A stretch of 64,000 nt of DNA from Alcanivorax sp. S6407 (GTDB lineage: Bacteria > Pseudomonadota > Gammaproteobacteria > Pseudomonadales > Alcanivoracaceae): assembly GCF_023016115.1 (NCBI RefSeq), contig NZ_JALKBH010000005.1, positions 62,001 through 126,000 on the forward strand, written 5' to 3'. Positions 44,417 through 53,715 of this stretch are shown here, in pieces. The translations under genes and the position numbers were made by a program. Each line of letters starts with the position of its first letter. The stretch's first letter is position 1. Below the pieces are notes generated by a model. It did not search any database, had not been told where the DNA came from, and worked only from the letters and a program-made list of their open reading frames with translations.

Positions 44417-45610
44417 ATGAGTGATCACGACATTGTCCTCTCCGTCGTCGACGACAGTGGCCTGGAAGCCTGGCTGGAACGGGTGGTGGAAGAACCGTTT
44501 CGGCTTGAGCAGGTCAGCCGCACGGATCTGACCCGGGTGCTGCGGTTGCTGGAGGCCACCACCGCCCACGTGGTGATGGTGGAAATCTCCGATGCGGATC
44601 TGGATCAGTCGCTGGCCATCATTACTGCGCTGACCAGTGCCCGCCCCTGGGTGACGGTGATCACGGTGTGTGCCCGTGCCAATCAGGAGCTGTTGTTGCA
44701 GTCAATGCGGGCTGGTGCCCGGGACTGTTTTGTGGCCGGTAGTGATGCCGGTGATGTGCGCGAACGGCTGCGCCGTCATCAGTTGATGCGGGTGGGGCAT
44801 TACGATGACCGTATTCAGTCTGCCACCAATAATCTGGTGCTGGTGGCCTCGGCCAGTCCTACCGTGGATACCCGTTTCCTGACCCAGAACGTGGCGTTGG
44901 GAATCAATCAGCTGTTCCCCCATGAGCGTACCCTGGCCATCGATACCCAGCCTTCAGAGCGCGGTATTTTCTATCTGGATGTGCACAACGAGTACACCCT
45001 GGAAAACCTGCTGGCGAGCCCGGAAACCCTGGATGACACCCTGATCGGCACGGCCCTGGAAGAGTATCGTCCGGGACTGCGGTTGCTGGCCGGGGGTATC
45101 AATCGCGAGGACATGGAAGGGGATCGCAGCGCGGACCTGTTCATTGCCCTCAATCATCTGATGCAGATGTTCGATCGCATCATCATCAATGTGGGCACCA
45201 TGCAGCGTCGCCACTGGGTGCGGGCGCTGGGGATCCACGCCCGGCATCTGTTGATTGGTATGCACCCGCTGGTGGATCAGGCCCATGCGGTACGCACCCT
45301 GGGCAACGAATGGCGCGCCCATCTGGGGCGCGACAGCAAGGTGAGCCTGGTGGTGGATGGTGCCGACAGCCGGGTGCCGCCCGCGGTGGATGAGCTGGCG
45401 GAAACCGCCGGTGCCGAGGTGATCGGACAATTACCGATGGACTGGCAGCATCGTCTGCTGGCCATGAATGCTGGTTTGCCGATTCAGGAGCAGAGCCCGC
45501 GCTGCCATTACAGCCGTGCGGCCCAGCGACTGGTGAATCAGCTGGAAATGCAGCCTGAAGGTACCCAGAACACAGAAAGCTGGTGGCAACGGATTCGCAG
45601 CCAGGGCTAG
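44417..45610 (+). CDS. tadZ: TadZ/CpaE-like localisation protein without a normal P-loop
   Basis: This 397-residue protein combines an atypical receiver-like N-terminal domain (residues 1-125, with VVMVEISDADLDQ) and a ParA/MinD-like domain. In the latter, where the P-loop GGVGTS is expected, the sequence is VASASPTVDTRFLTQNVALG; the glycines and lysine are missing. The rest of the fold remains (TLAIDTQPSERG, then RIIINVG). TadZ places the assembly machine at the pole, and several members are known to be degenerate ATPases. It sits in the operon four bases after the secretin gene. Confidence 0.85.
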   Translation: MSDHDIVLSVVDDSGLEAWLERVVEEPFRLEQVSRTDLTRVLRLLEATTAHVVMVEISDADLDQSLAIITALTSARPWVTVITVCARANQELLLQSMRAGARDCFVAGSDAGDVRERLRRHQLMRVGHYDDRIQSATNNLVLVASASPTVDTRFLTQNVALGINQLFPHERTLAIDTQPSERGIFYLDVHNEYTLENLLASPETLDDTLIGTALEEYRPGLRLLAGGINREDMEGDRSADLFIALNHLMQMFDRIIINVGTMQRRHWVRALGIHARHLLIGMHPLVDQAHAVRTLGNEWRAHLGRDSKVSLVVDGADSRVPPAVDELAETAGAEVIGQLPMDWQHRLLAMNAGLPIQEQSPRCHYSRAAQRLVNQLEMQPEGTQNTESWWQRIRSQG

Positions 45611-45649
45611 GGCCCGCAGCCCTGATACTGTACTAACCAGGAGTAGAAA

Positions 45650-46810
45650 GTGGCAGGACGCATTGACGCGGAATACCAACAGCTCAAGGACCGTGCCCAT
45701 CGCTGGGTGGTCGAGCGGCTGGATGAGGAAGGCATTGAAGTCAGCAATGCCAACCGCGAACTGTTGTCTGAATTTATCCGTAATGCGGTCAACCAGCATA
45801 TCGCCCTGAACCGGGTGCCACTGTCTACCCAGGATCTCAACCAGCTGGCCAAAGACACTCTCGACGAGGTGCTGGGTTTCGGCCCGCTGGAGCCGCTGCT
45901 GGCGGATCCGCGCATCAACGATATTCTGGTGAATGGGCCCGATAATGTCTTCATTGAGGTGGCCGGTGTATTGCAGAAGGCCCAGGTGCGCTTTATCAAC
46001 GACGATCATGTGATCCGGGTGATCCGTCGCATGCTGGCACCGTTGGGCCGGCGACTGGATGAGGCCAGCCCGATGGTGGATGCCCGCCTGCCGGATGGTT
46101 CCCGGGTCAACGCCATCATCCCGCCACTGGCCCTGAACGGGCCAAGTATCAGTATTCGGAAATTTACCCGTAACCATCTCAGCGCTGATGAGATGATCCG
46201 CAGCGGCTCCCTTACCCAGGCTTGCCTGGATACGCTGATTACGGCGGTGGAGACCCGTCGCAATATCATCATCAGTGGTGGTACCGGCACCGGTAAAACC
46301 ACCATGCTGAATCTGATCAGCCAGTACATTCCCCGTGAGGAGCGGATTCTCACCATCGAGGATTCCGCCGAGCTGGTGCTCAATCATCCCCATGTGGTGT
46401 CTCTGGAAACCCGCCCGGCCAATACCGAAGGCAAGGGCCAGGTGACGGCGCGGGAACTGGTGATCAACTCCCTGCGCATGCGCCCGGACCGGGTGATTCT
46501 TGGTGAAGTGCGTTCCAATGAAATCATCGAGCTGTTGCAGGCCATGAACACCGGCCATGAAGGCTCCATGAGCACCATCCACGCCAACAGCACAAAAGAT
46601 GCCTTGGTGCGCATCGAAACCCTGCTGGCGGTGAGCGGTTATGAGGCCAGTGAGAAGGCCATTGGCAGGCTGATCGGCTCGGCCCTGGATGTGATTATTC
46701 AGCTGGAGCGACTGCCGGACGGTCGACGTCGGGTCAGTGAGGTGGTGGCACTGTCGCCCACCGATGATGAGCAATACAACCTGGATTACCTGTACCGGAG
46801 TGAGGCATGA
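45650..46810 (+). CDS. tadA: Flp pilus assembly ATPase TadA/CpaF
   Basis: This 386-residue type II/IV secretion-like ATPase has Walker A GGTGTGKTT at residues 210-218, followed by ERILTIEDSAELVL (Asp box), MRPDRVILGEVR (Walker B) and GHEGSMSTIHANS (His box). It powers both assembly and retraction of the pilus. The start is a GTG at 45650 after AGGAG. The stop overlaps the tadB start by four bases (ATGA). Confidence 0.95.
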   Translation: MAGRIDAEYQQLKDRAHRWVVERLDEEGIEVSNANRELLSEFIRNAVNQHIALNRVPLSTQDLNQLAKDTLDEVLGFGPLEPLLADPRINDILVNGPDNVFIEVAGVLQKAQVRFINDDHVIRVIRRMLAPLGRRLDEASPMVDARLPDGSRVNAIIPPLALNGPSISIRKFTRNHLSADEMIRSGSLTQACLDTLITAVETRRNIIISGGTGTGKTTMLNLISQYIPREERILTIEDSAELVLNHPHVVSLETRPANTEGKGQVTARELVINSLRMRPDRVILGEVRSNEIIELLQAMNTGHEGSMSTIHANSTKDALVRIETLLAVSGYEASEKAIGRLIGSALDVIIQLERLPDGRRRVSEVVALSPTDDEQYNLDYLYRSEA

Positions 46811-47727
46811 GCGCCGTAGCGCTGCTCGGCATGGCCCAGACTCTGGGCATCATTGCGCTTGTGACAGTGCTGGTGCAGGTGTGGTGGTTCCGGCGCCGCG
46901 AAAAGGTGCTGCTGAATGATCGGGTACGTCAGCGCTTGCAGCTGCGTACGGATGTGGCCATTGAGCCAACCCAGTCACGGGTAGCCGGTAGTGCCCTTGA
47001 ACGGGTGCTGCTGCGGGCAGACATTCGCCTGTCTCGTCCCCAGCTGGCCTTGCTGGGCATGCTGACGTTTATCCTGGTGGCATTGGTGCTGGCCAGCAGC
47101 GGTCTGATTCCCGCTGTGGTGGTGATGCTACTGATTCTGGCCAGTGCCTGGTTGTACTGGCGGTTCCGGTTTCAGCAGCAGCGTCGCACCATCTTCGAAT
47201 CCTTGCCGGGGCTGATGGATTCCACCCTTCGTTATATGGATGCCGGCCGGTCGCTTGAAGCGTCCTTGCTGGAGTCCTTCAAGGATGCGCCTGGTGTCTT
47301 CACCCCGCTGACCTTTCGCCTGCGTAGCGCTATCGAGGCGGGCCGTGATTACACCGGTTTGTTTGATGATTTTTCCCGGCTCTACAAGGTACCGTCGTTG
47401 GTGATGGTGTCCATCGCCCTGCGTACCTCCAGTCGCTTCGGTTCATCGGTGCGGCCGGTACTGCAGCAGGTGGCGAGCTCGCTGCGCTCCCAGCAGGAAC
47501 TGCGCCGGGAGTTCATGGCATCCACCGCAGAAACCCGCTTCACCGCCGGTGCCTTTACCCTGCTGCCGTTGGGGATGGCCGCCTACATGATGCTGATCAA
47601 CGAGAAGTACGCTGAGGTGCTGCTGCAAACCGATACCGGGCACACCATGCTGATCATTGCCGGCATCCTGCAGGGCATGGGTGTCATCGTTATCTGGCGC
47701 ATGGTGCAGGGGGTGGGCCGTGAATAA
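46807..47727 (+). CDS. tadB: Flp pilus inner-membrane protein TadB
   Basis: This 306-residue platform protein has a T2SSF domain. An N-terminal membrane helix is followed by a pair at about 80-120 (LALLGMLTFILVALVLASSGL, then VVVMLLILASAWLYW). The cytoplasmic domain around LPGLMDSTLRYMDAGRSLEAS and a C-terminal pair complete it. It docks with TadA and TadC to form the inner-membrane platform. Overlaps both neighbours. Confidence 0.9.
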   Translation: MSAVALLGMAQTLGIIALVTVLVQVWWFRRREKVLLNDRVRQRLQLRTDVAIEPTQSRVAGSALERVLLRADIRLSRPQLALLGMLTFILVALVLASSGLIPAVVVMLLILASAWLYWRFRFQQQRRTIFESLPGLMDSTLRYMDAGRSLEASLLESFKDAPGVFTPLTFRLRSAIEAGRDYTGLFDDFSRLYKVPSLVMVSIALRTSSRFGSSVRPVLQQVASSLRSQQELRREFMASTAETRFTAGAFTLLPLGMAAYMMLINEKYAEVLLQTDTGHTMLIIAGILQGMGVIVIWRMVQGVGRE

Positions 47728-48592
47728 TGTCTGGCTGATCCTGTCACTGATTCTGGCGGTGCTTTCCGTATGGTTGCTGTTCCGAGCCCGCCACTGGGAA
47801 ATGCAGGCCCGCGTCAGTCAACGGCTCAATGATGCAGGCAATCGCAATGTTGACGGTGACGGCGGGCGTTTCTGGTTGTGGCGGATGTCTGCGGCGCTGA
47901 CCGAATCTTCCATCGCCGCCAGCGACTATCAGGAAATTCGCCAGGCCATGGCAGGGATGGGCAAGAGCCGTGAGCAGTCCCAGGTGATCTACCTGCTTGC
48001 CTGCTGGATGTTGCCGGCGCTGGTGGCGCTGGTGGGCTTTCTGTTTTTTGGTGCCATTGGTGGCGTGTTGCTGTCGGTGGCCGGTTTTATCCTGCCGCGC
48101 CGAACTATCCGCAGCATGGGTGCCAATGCGGAGATGCGCCAGAATCTGGAGGCGGTGGAGTTGTGTCACATGACTCGCATGCTGATGGAGGCGGGGCTGT
48201 CGCTGGAGCGGGTGATGCGCATTATTGGGGTGCAGGGGCGGCCGTTGCTGCCGGTGCTGATCCCGCGCATCGATCGCTTCAATCGCTTGATGCAATCCGG
48301 CGCAGAACGCAGTCAGGCGCTGGACGAATTGGGTGAAAACAAGCGCATCCCGGTATTGCGTAGCTATGTGGTACTGATGAAGCAAAGCAGCTTGCTGGGT
48401 TCTGGTGTGTCTACCAGCCTGGACCAGATTATCGAAGAAGCGCAGAACGTGGAGCGCAACCGGATCCGCGAGGAAACCAACCGGATCGGCGCCAAGATGA
48501 CAGTAGTGATGATGGCATTCATGCTACCGGCGCTATTTATTCTGATTGGCGGGCCGGCGGTGATTTCCATCGCTGATGCGCTGGCGCGTTAA
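47720..48592 (+). CDS. tadC: Flp pilus inner-membrane protein TadC
   Basis: This 290-residue protein has a T2SSF domain, paralogous to TadB. It starts at a GTG (47720) eight bases inside tadB. Membrane segments lie at 3-18, about 90-130 (VIYLLACWMLPALVALVGFLFF and on) and the C-terminus (MMAFMLPALFILIGG). The cytoplasmic core reads LEAVELCHMTRMLMEAGLSLERVM. Works with TadB as the assembly platform. Confidence 0.9.
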   Translation: MNNVWLILSLILAVLSVWLLFRARHWEMQARVSQRLNDAGNRNVDGDGGRFWLWRMSAALTESSIAASDYQEIRQAMAGMGKSREQSQVIYLLACWMLPALVALVGFLFFGAIGGVLLSVAGFILPRRTIRSMGANAEMRQNLEAVELCHMTRMLMEAGLSLERVMRIIGVQGRPLLPVLIPRIDRFNRLMQSGAERSQALDELGENKRIPVLRSYVVLMKQSSLLGSGVSTSLDQIIEEAQNVERNRIREETNRIGAKMTVVMMAFMLPALFILIGGPAVISIADALAR

Positions 48593-48620
48593 CCGCAAGG
48601 CACGGGAAAGGATGAGAGTG

Positions 48621-49298
48621 ATGGCAATGCGAGGCTGGGTATGGATGGCGGTGGTGATGTTGGCGGGCTGTGCCAGTCAGCCAGTGGCCAGCGGCCCCGA
48701 CGGAACCCTGGATACCAGTGATATTGCCTGTAATGAGGCAGTGCAGCCGGAGCAGCGGGTGGATCTGGAAATGATCGATACGCTAATGGCAAAGGGGCGT
48801 AACTACGCGGCGCTGGCACGGCTGGAAAGCCAGGCCATGGACGGCATTGATTACTGGCTGCGCTATGGCCAGTTGCTGGCTTCCACCGGCAAGCTGGATG
48901 GGGCAGAGCAGGTCTTCCGCGACATGGTAGCCCAGTGTGAGGACGGTCGTAGCCGTCATGGTCTGGGTATGGTGTTGCTCAAGCGCAATCAGGTGAGCGC
49001 GGCGCTGTCGCATCTGGAAACTGCACGCAGCCTGGCTCCCGCCTCACCCCAGGTACGCAATGATTATGGTTATGCCCTGCTGCTGGTAGGGCGTTATCAG
49101 GACGCTGCCTTCGAGTTGCGAACAGCGCTGGAGCTGGCCAATGGCCAGGGACCGGTTCGTCAGAATGTGGCCGTGGCCTATCTGCTGACAGATGACCAGG
49201 CGGGGCTGGAAGCGTTGAAATCGGATTATGGCTTCTCTGACGAAGAGCTGGAATATGCCCGGGCGCTGCAGCAGCAGTTTGCCAAGGTGGGGCAATAG
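48621..49298 (+). CDS. tadD: TPR lipoprotein TadD
   Basis: This lipoprotein of about 225 residues has signal sequence and lipobox WMAVVMLAGC, followed by TPR-like helical repeats (YAALARLESQAM..., LLASTGKLDGAEQVFRDMV, LLKRNQVSAALSHLETARSLAP and on). TadD is thought to act as a pilotin for the secretin. The ATG at 48621 has GGAAAGG nine bases upstream; an ATG at 48612 is immediately on that site and so less likely. Confidence 0.85.
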   Translation: MAMRGWVWMAVVMLAGCASQPVASGPDGTLDTSDIACNEAVQPEQRVDLEMIDTLMAKGRNYAALARLESQAMDGIDYWLRYGQLLASTGKLDGAEQVFRDMVAQCEDGRSRHGLGMVLLKRNQVSAALSHLETARSLAPASPQVRNDYGYALLLVGRYQDAAFELRTALELANGQGPVRQNVAVAYLLTDDQAGLEALKSDYGFSDEELEYARALQQQFAKVGQ

Positions 49299-49309
49299 GG
49301 AGCACAGCA

Positions 49310-49588
49310 ATGAAAAGACAATGGTTAATAGTGGGGCTGGCTATGCCGGTGGTGGCGCTGGCGGCACCGCCGCAAGGGTCCTATGCGTTCGGGGTGTCCG
49401 GCCAGGTGGTCGAGAAGGCGCCGGCCACGGAAACCGAATGGTTACTGGAGCAGCAGCGCACGGAGCGCCATGGTGAAGAGAGTGAATTGTCAGCGCCCCT
49501 GTATGTAGACAGTCAGCGTCGTCTGGCCGATTCTTTCCGCACAGCCATTCCGGACACCTTCGGTGAGCAGACCCGGGACGACAACTGA
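49310..49588 (+). CDS. DUF3613-type exported protein of the tad locus
   Basis: This 92-residue protein has a signal peptide (WLIVGLAMPVVALA) and a short mature part containing TEWLLEQQRTERHG and LYVDSQRRLADSFRTAIPD. Small proteins of this type sit beside tad genes in Pseudomonas and relatives. The function is unknown. The end overlaps the next gene by 26 bases. Confidence 0.65.
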   Translation: MKRQWLIVGLAMPVVALAAPPQGSYAFGVSGQVVEKAPATETEWLLEQQRTERHGEESELSAPLYVDSQRRLADSFRTAIPDTFGEQTRDDN

Positions 49589-51308
49589 TTTGCGCCGCCA
49601 GCGCGGGGCGCTCACGGTTCTGACCCCACTGCTGTTGCTGGTGATCATTATCCTGTCCGTGATGGCGCTGGATGGGGCGAGACTCTACAGCCTGCGTGGA
49701 GAAATGCAGGCGCAGGTCAATGTGGCGGCCCAGGCCGGGGCGTCGGCCACCCAGAGTTGTGGCGGTCTGGCGCCTTCCAGCGCACTGATTCGCCAGCGCG
49801 CCCTGGCGGCCGCCCAGGCCCAGGGGTATGCCGGCGAGGACGAGGCGTTGACCGTCAGTACCGGCGTGATTGAAGTGCCCGGTGGAGACAATGTGCTGGC
49901 GTTCCGGCCGGTGAATTTCATTGAAGAAAGCAATGCGGTGCTGGTCTCCTACACCCGCAACGAACCGATCTCCCTGCTCCTTCCCGAATCCGTATTTGGC
50001 ACCCTGGATATCACCGTCAACGCCGCCGCCCGCAAGGAAGTCACTGCTACCCTTAGCGCCGCCGGCAGTACCGCCAGTGTGGATGCCGGGATTGTCGGGG
50101 CCTTGCTGGGGGCCGTACTGGGTGACCCCGGCTATGTGCTCGATCCCACCGACCTGGACAGTCTGCGCAACACCACCGTGGAGCTGGGCGAGCTGCTCAC
50201 CGAACTGGGTGTGGCGGATGTGGCGGAGCTCCTGACCCTTGATGGCCAGGAACTGGCCGCGGGGTTGCGCGATGTGGCGGGTGTGGCGTCGCCGCTGGGT
50301 CAGGTGCTGGACGACCTGTTGGCGGCCAATGGCATCAGCACCGTGCAGGTCAGCGAGGTGCTGGATGTTGTGGAGGGCACCCAGGTGCCTGTGGACAGCG
50401 AGTTTCCTCTCTACGACCTGGTAATCAGCCTGGTGCTGAATGTGGCTGAGACCCAGCAGGATGCAGCCGGTGGTTTTCTGGACGTGCCGCTGGATCTCAA
50501 TCTGAATACCGGGCTGGCCAATGTGGTGGCCACCACAGACCTGCGTGTGGGCGAGCCGCCTCGCGTTGTGGTGGGGCCGGCCAGACAGGATGCGGATGGT
50601 AATTGGCGGACCCGCTTTTATGCCCCGGATGTGAGTCTGCGGTTGAACGCGGAGATCGATTTGCTTCCCCTGGGCCTGATCAACGTCGCCACCCTGTCTT
50701 TGCCCCTGGCGGTGAATGCCGGTGGGGCGGAAGGTGCATTTGTGGGGGCGCGTTGTGCCACGGGTACCCGAAATGATGTGGCGGTCATTCTGGATCTGGA
50801 GCGCAGCATTGCGCGGCTGGGGTCGGGGAGCATCGATCCTGATAATGGCGAGATCATCCCGCAGAGTGTGTCGCTATCCGTGCTGAGCAGCGCGTTGCTG
50901 CCGATTACGGTGCTGGAGGCGGATCTGACCGTAGCTGGTGAAGTGCCGGGAGTAACCGAAAACAATGTGGTGATCAGTGATGATTACCCGCTCTACTGTG
51001 ACGCGGCGGACGGCTGCTACAGTGATGAATATACTGACACCGGGGACGGGGTTAGCGGGCTGGATCTGGATGTGGATCTGAGTAATGTCACCGTCGGGAC
51101 TCTGCCGATCGGGGTGGCGCTGGTACCGCTTCAGAACACCCTGGAAAGTGTGCTGGGCGATGTGGTGGAAGGTCTCGCGGTCGCTCTCGTCAACCCTCTG
51201 CTGGAAGCGCTTGGTGTCGGTCTGGGAGGTGTGACGGTGACGTTGTCCAATGCGACCCAGGGTGGCAGTCAGGTGATTGAGAATGTGCCGGTAGTGATGG
51301 GTAACTGA
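49563..51308 (+). CDS. tadG: TadG-like protein of the Flp pilus
   Basis: This 581-residue protein has one N-terminal membrane helix (ALTVLTPLLLLVIIILSVMAL) of the TadE/G type. The TadG motif DGARLYSLRGEMQAQVNVAAQAGA follows. The rest is extracytoplasmic and rich in Val, Leu, Asp and Gly, with several repeated strands (for example LGELLTELGVADVAELLTL). It lacks a clear von Willebrand A domain seen in longer TadG proteins. It is the last gene of the tad operon; a role in adhesion or pilus anchoring is inferred. Confidence 0.75.
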   Translation: MSRPGTTTDLRRQRGALTVLTPLLLLVIIILSVMALDGARLYSLRGEMQAQVNVAAQAGASATQSCGGLAPSSALIRQRALAAAQAQGYAGEDEALTVSTGVIEVPGGDNVLAFRPVNFIEESNAVLVSYTRNEPISLLLPESVFGTLDITVNAAARKEVTATLSAAGSTASVDAGIVGALLGAVLGDPGYVLDPTDLDSLRNTTVELGELLTELGVADVAELLTLDGQELAAGLRDVAGVASPLGQVLDDLLAANGISTVQVSEVLDVVEGTQVPVDSEFPLYDLVISLVLNVAETQQDAAGGFLDVPLDLNLNTGLANVVATTDLRVGEPPRVVVGPARQDADGNWRTRFYAPDVSLRLNAEIDLLPLGLINVATLSLPLAVNAGGAEGAFVGARCATGTRNDVAVILDLERSIARLGSGSIDPDNGEIIPQSVSLSVLSSALLPITVLEADLTVAGEVPGVTENNVVISDDYPLYCDAADGCYSDEYTDTGDGVSGLDLDVDLSNVTVGTLPIGVALVPLQNTLESVLGDVVEGLAVALVNPLLEALGVGLGGVTVTLSNATQGGSQVIENVPVVMGN

Positions 51309-51405
51309 TTACGGTACGGGGTGGTTGCTCATCGTTTTTCTGTTTGAATGAAAGCAGAGGCCCTCTCTTTATAATACTGGCGAAGGCTGCAAACGGATTT
51401 ATTGA

Positions 51406-52488
51406 ATGGCGTTTGATCAGGAAGGGCGCGTGCGTGAAGGGGCAGGGATGTTTCTTGGCATGTTGCGCAAGGACGGAACGCTCTATGCCGCGATCTTGAT
51501 TTACATCGCATTGGCAGGCCTGTCGGCTGCATATGTCGGTGTGCTGGATCGTTATTCGGTGCTGGTGTATCCGGCCACCACGTTGATGGTGGTGATGGTG
51601 ATGGCGGCAAGCGGTCTGTTTGTCTTCTCTGCCTATGTCATCCTGATTGAAAAACCGGTGTCTGCTGTTTCAAGAATCATGGAGGGGGTCCGCCACCTTC
51701 TTGTCAGCGAAGGGTTCTTCCGCTCACTGCCGTTGCTGTTGGCATTCACCCTGTTTTTTTCCGCGGTGTCATCTTTCAAGGCGCTCATTCCTTCCTTTCA
51801 GCCCTTTGTCTGGGATGCCGACTTCATGGCGCTGGACAAGATGCTTCATGGTGGCAGGCAGCCCTGGGAGTGGCTCCAGCCAGCATTGGGCTATCCATGG
51901 ATAACGGTGTTGATCAATGCGGTTTACAATCTGTGGTTCTTTGTCATGTTTCTGGTCTTGTTCTGGCAGATGCTGGACACTCACAATGAATCTCGACGGC
52001 GAAAATTCCTGCTGGCATTTGTCCTGATATGGGGAGTCAATGGCTCTTTGTTGGCGGTGCTGTTCTCCTCTGCCGGTCCTTGCTTTCTGGATCGGCTTTT
52101 TCCGGAGGAGGCCAATCCTTTCATGGAATTAATGGTCTATCTGAAGAATGTTAATCAGGTGATGCCGGTGTGGGCATTGCAAACACAGGAAGCGCTCTGG
52201 GTGCTTTACTCTCGAAACGAGATTGGTGCAGGGGCGGGCATTTCGGCCATGCCAAGCATGCATGTTTCTGTGGCCTGGCTGATTTTTTTACTGTTAAGAA
52301 AAGAGCGGGAATGGATGCGCTGGCTGGCGGGATTGTTTTTTCTGTTCATTCTGATCGGCTCCGTACACCTGGGCTGGCATTATGCTGTTGATGGCTATCT
52401 TGCGGTCCTGACTACCTCATTGGTCTGGATGATGGTCAAATGGACGGAAGGGGTGAGACTGGGCGTGCGTTGGCGCGGTGCGGCCTGA
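51406..52488 (+). CDS. PAP2-like (inositolphosphotransferase/PAP2_3) membrane protein, copy 1
   Basis: This 360-residue protein has about seven membrane helices. Its C-terminal active-site motifs are SAMPSMHVSVAW and GSVHLGWHYAVDGYLAV, matching the SxPSxH and SxHxxxD pattern of PAP2-type phosphatases and of Aur1/Ipt1 phosphotransferases. Members of this PAP2_3 group move or remove phospho-headgroups on lipids. The next gene is a clear paralogue. It follows tadG after 97 bases but may be a separate unit. Substrate is not predictable. Confidence 0.75.
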   Translation: MAFDQEGRVREGAGMFLGMLRKDGTLYAAILIYIALAGLSAAYVGVLDRYSVLVYPATTLMVVMVMAASGLFVFSAYVILIEKPVSAVSRIMEGVRHLLVSEGFFRSLPLLLAFTLFFSAVSSFKALIPSFQPFVWDADFMALDKMLHGGRQPWEWLQPALGYPWITVLINAVYNLWFFVMFLVLFWQMLDTHNESRRRKFLLAFVLIWGVNGSLLAVLFSSAGPCFLDRLFPEEANPFMELMVYLKNVNQVMPVWALQTQEALWVLYSRNEIGAGAGISAMPSMHVSVAWLIFLLLRKEREWMRWLAGLFFLFILIGSVHLGWHYAVDGYLAVLTTSLVWMMVKWTEGVRLGVRWRGAA

Positions 52489-52512
52489 CGGTGTCTGGCT
52501 CAGTCGGTGACC

Positions 52513-53625
52513 ATGGGCGGTGTTGATGTGCAGGACATGACGGTGATCAATGAACGTGTGATAGAGGAGGGGCGGGTTTCGCCGTTTCTTTTCTCCTGTA
52601 TCTTTGTTGGTATCGTGGCGGCATACATCTTGTCCGTTTATGGACTGACTTCTACATATGACCTCCCGTTTAACCCGTTTAATTCTTTTTATTCATTATC
52701 GCTCTCTTTGGGAACCGGCGTGTTCCTGTTTTATTTCCTCTGTTTTCGGATAGTCCGGGTGGTTTTCTCCAAGCCTGACGGTAATCTTTGGCTTGCTATC
52801 GCTAGCGATATAAAAGGTTATCTTACGGTAAGAAGAATCGCTGTCGCAGCACCGATTTTAATGATGATGCCTCTGTTTTTCTCGGCATTCACCATGATGA
52901 AAAACAGCATCCCGGTGCTGGTGCCTTTCTATCTGGATCCCTGGCTAGCCGAGGCTGACCGGGTTTTGCATTTTGGTATCGAACCGTGGCGCTGGCTTGA
53001 TTCTGTATTGGGCTCTGCATTCATGGCCATGGCGATCAGCTTCTTTTACAAGATCTGGTTCATGATCAAGTACGGCATGGTGTGTTGGCAGGCCTTTCGC
53101 CTTGATGCCGGCCGTGAAAGGGAGCAATTCCTGCTGGCCTTGTTATTATGCTGGATTGTCATCGGCACCTTTATGGCGTTACTGCTTTCGTCCGCGGGGC
53201 CATGTTATTTCGGGCTGGTCTATCCGGATCTGGTGGATCCTTACGCTGAGCTGATGCATAAGTTGCAGGATGCCAACAAGGTATTTCCGGTGTTTGATCT
53301 GGTGGCCCAGGATTATCTATGGAAATCCTACGATGGCCACTATGCAGTCCCGTTTTCAGGTATTAGTGCCATGCCAAGCATGCACCTGAGCATGGCGACA
53401 CTGTTTCTGCTCGGCGTCTGGCACATGGGTGCATTTTGGCGGTGGTTGTTTGGTGTTTACCTTGTTCTGATTCTGGCAGGTTCTGTTTATCTGGGTTGGC
53501 ACTATGCGCTGGATGGCTATGTTGCGATCCTGGTGACCCTGGTGCTTTGGCAGATATCGGGTTTCATTACTCGCAAGCTGGCGATAGCCCCGACGCCATG
53601 CGCCCGTTCAAACGCTATGGAGTGA
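52513..53625 (+). CDS. PAP2-like membrane protein, copy 2
   Basis: This protein of about 370 residues has the same layout as its neighbour: many membrane helices, SAMPSMHLSMATL and GSVYLGWHYALDGYVAIL as active-site motifs, and a matching middle segment (LLSSAGPCYFGLVYPD against LFSSAGPCFLDRLFPE). It arose by tandem duplication and has diverged. The start is uncertain: GTG at 52507, ATG at 52513 or ATG at 52537. Low G+C in its first 300 bases sets it apart from the operon before it. Confidence 0.75.
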   Translation: MGGVDVQDMTVINERVIEEGRVSPFLFSCIFVGIVAAYILSVYGLTSTYDLPFNPFNSFYSLSLSLGTGVFLFYFLCFRIVRVVFSKPDGNLWLAIASDIKGYLTVRRIAVAAPILMMMPLFFSAFTMMKNSIPVLVPFYLDPWLAEADRVLHFGIEPWRWLDSVLGSAFMAMAISFFYKIWFMIKYGMVCWQAFRLDAGREREQFLLALLLCWIVIGTFMALLLSSAGPCYFGLVYPDLVDPYAELMHKLQDANKVFPVFDLVAQDYLWKSYDGHYAVPFSGISAMPSMHLSMATLFLLGVWHMGAFWRWLFGVYLVLILAGSVYLGWHYALDGYVAILVTLVLWQISGFITRKLAIAPTPCARSNAME

Positions 53626-53671
53626 CCGGATTACTGGTCAAGCTCGCTTAAACAGGGAATACACTGCAATA

Positions 53672-53700
53672 AAAAACGGCCGCATGAGCGGCCGTTTTTG
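53672..53700. terminator. Bidirectional terminator
   Basis: AAAAAACGGCCGC and GCGGCCGTTTTT form a perfect hairpin with A-run and T-run. It lies between the convergent PAP2-like gene and the desaturase gene and can serve both. Confidence 0.93.
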
Positions 53701-53715
53701 ATCGCAGGCTAACCC

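Noticed and set aside
45431-46774. Long minus-strand frame opposite tadA
   Set aside because: tadA on the plus strand has all ATPase motifs; the antisense frame has none.
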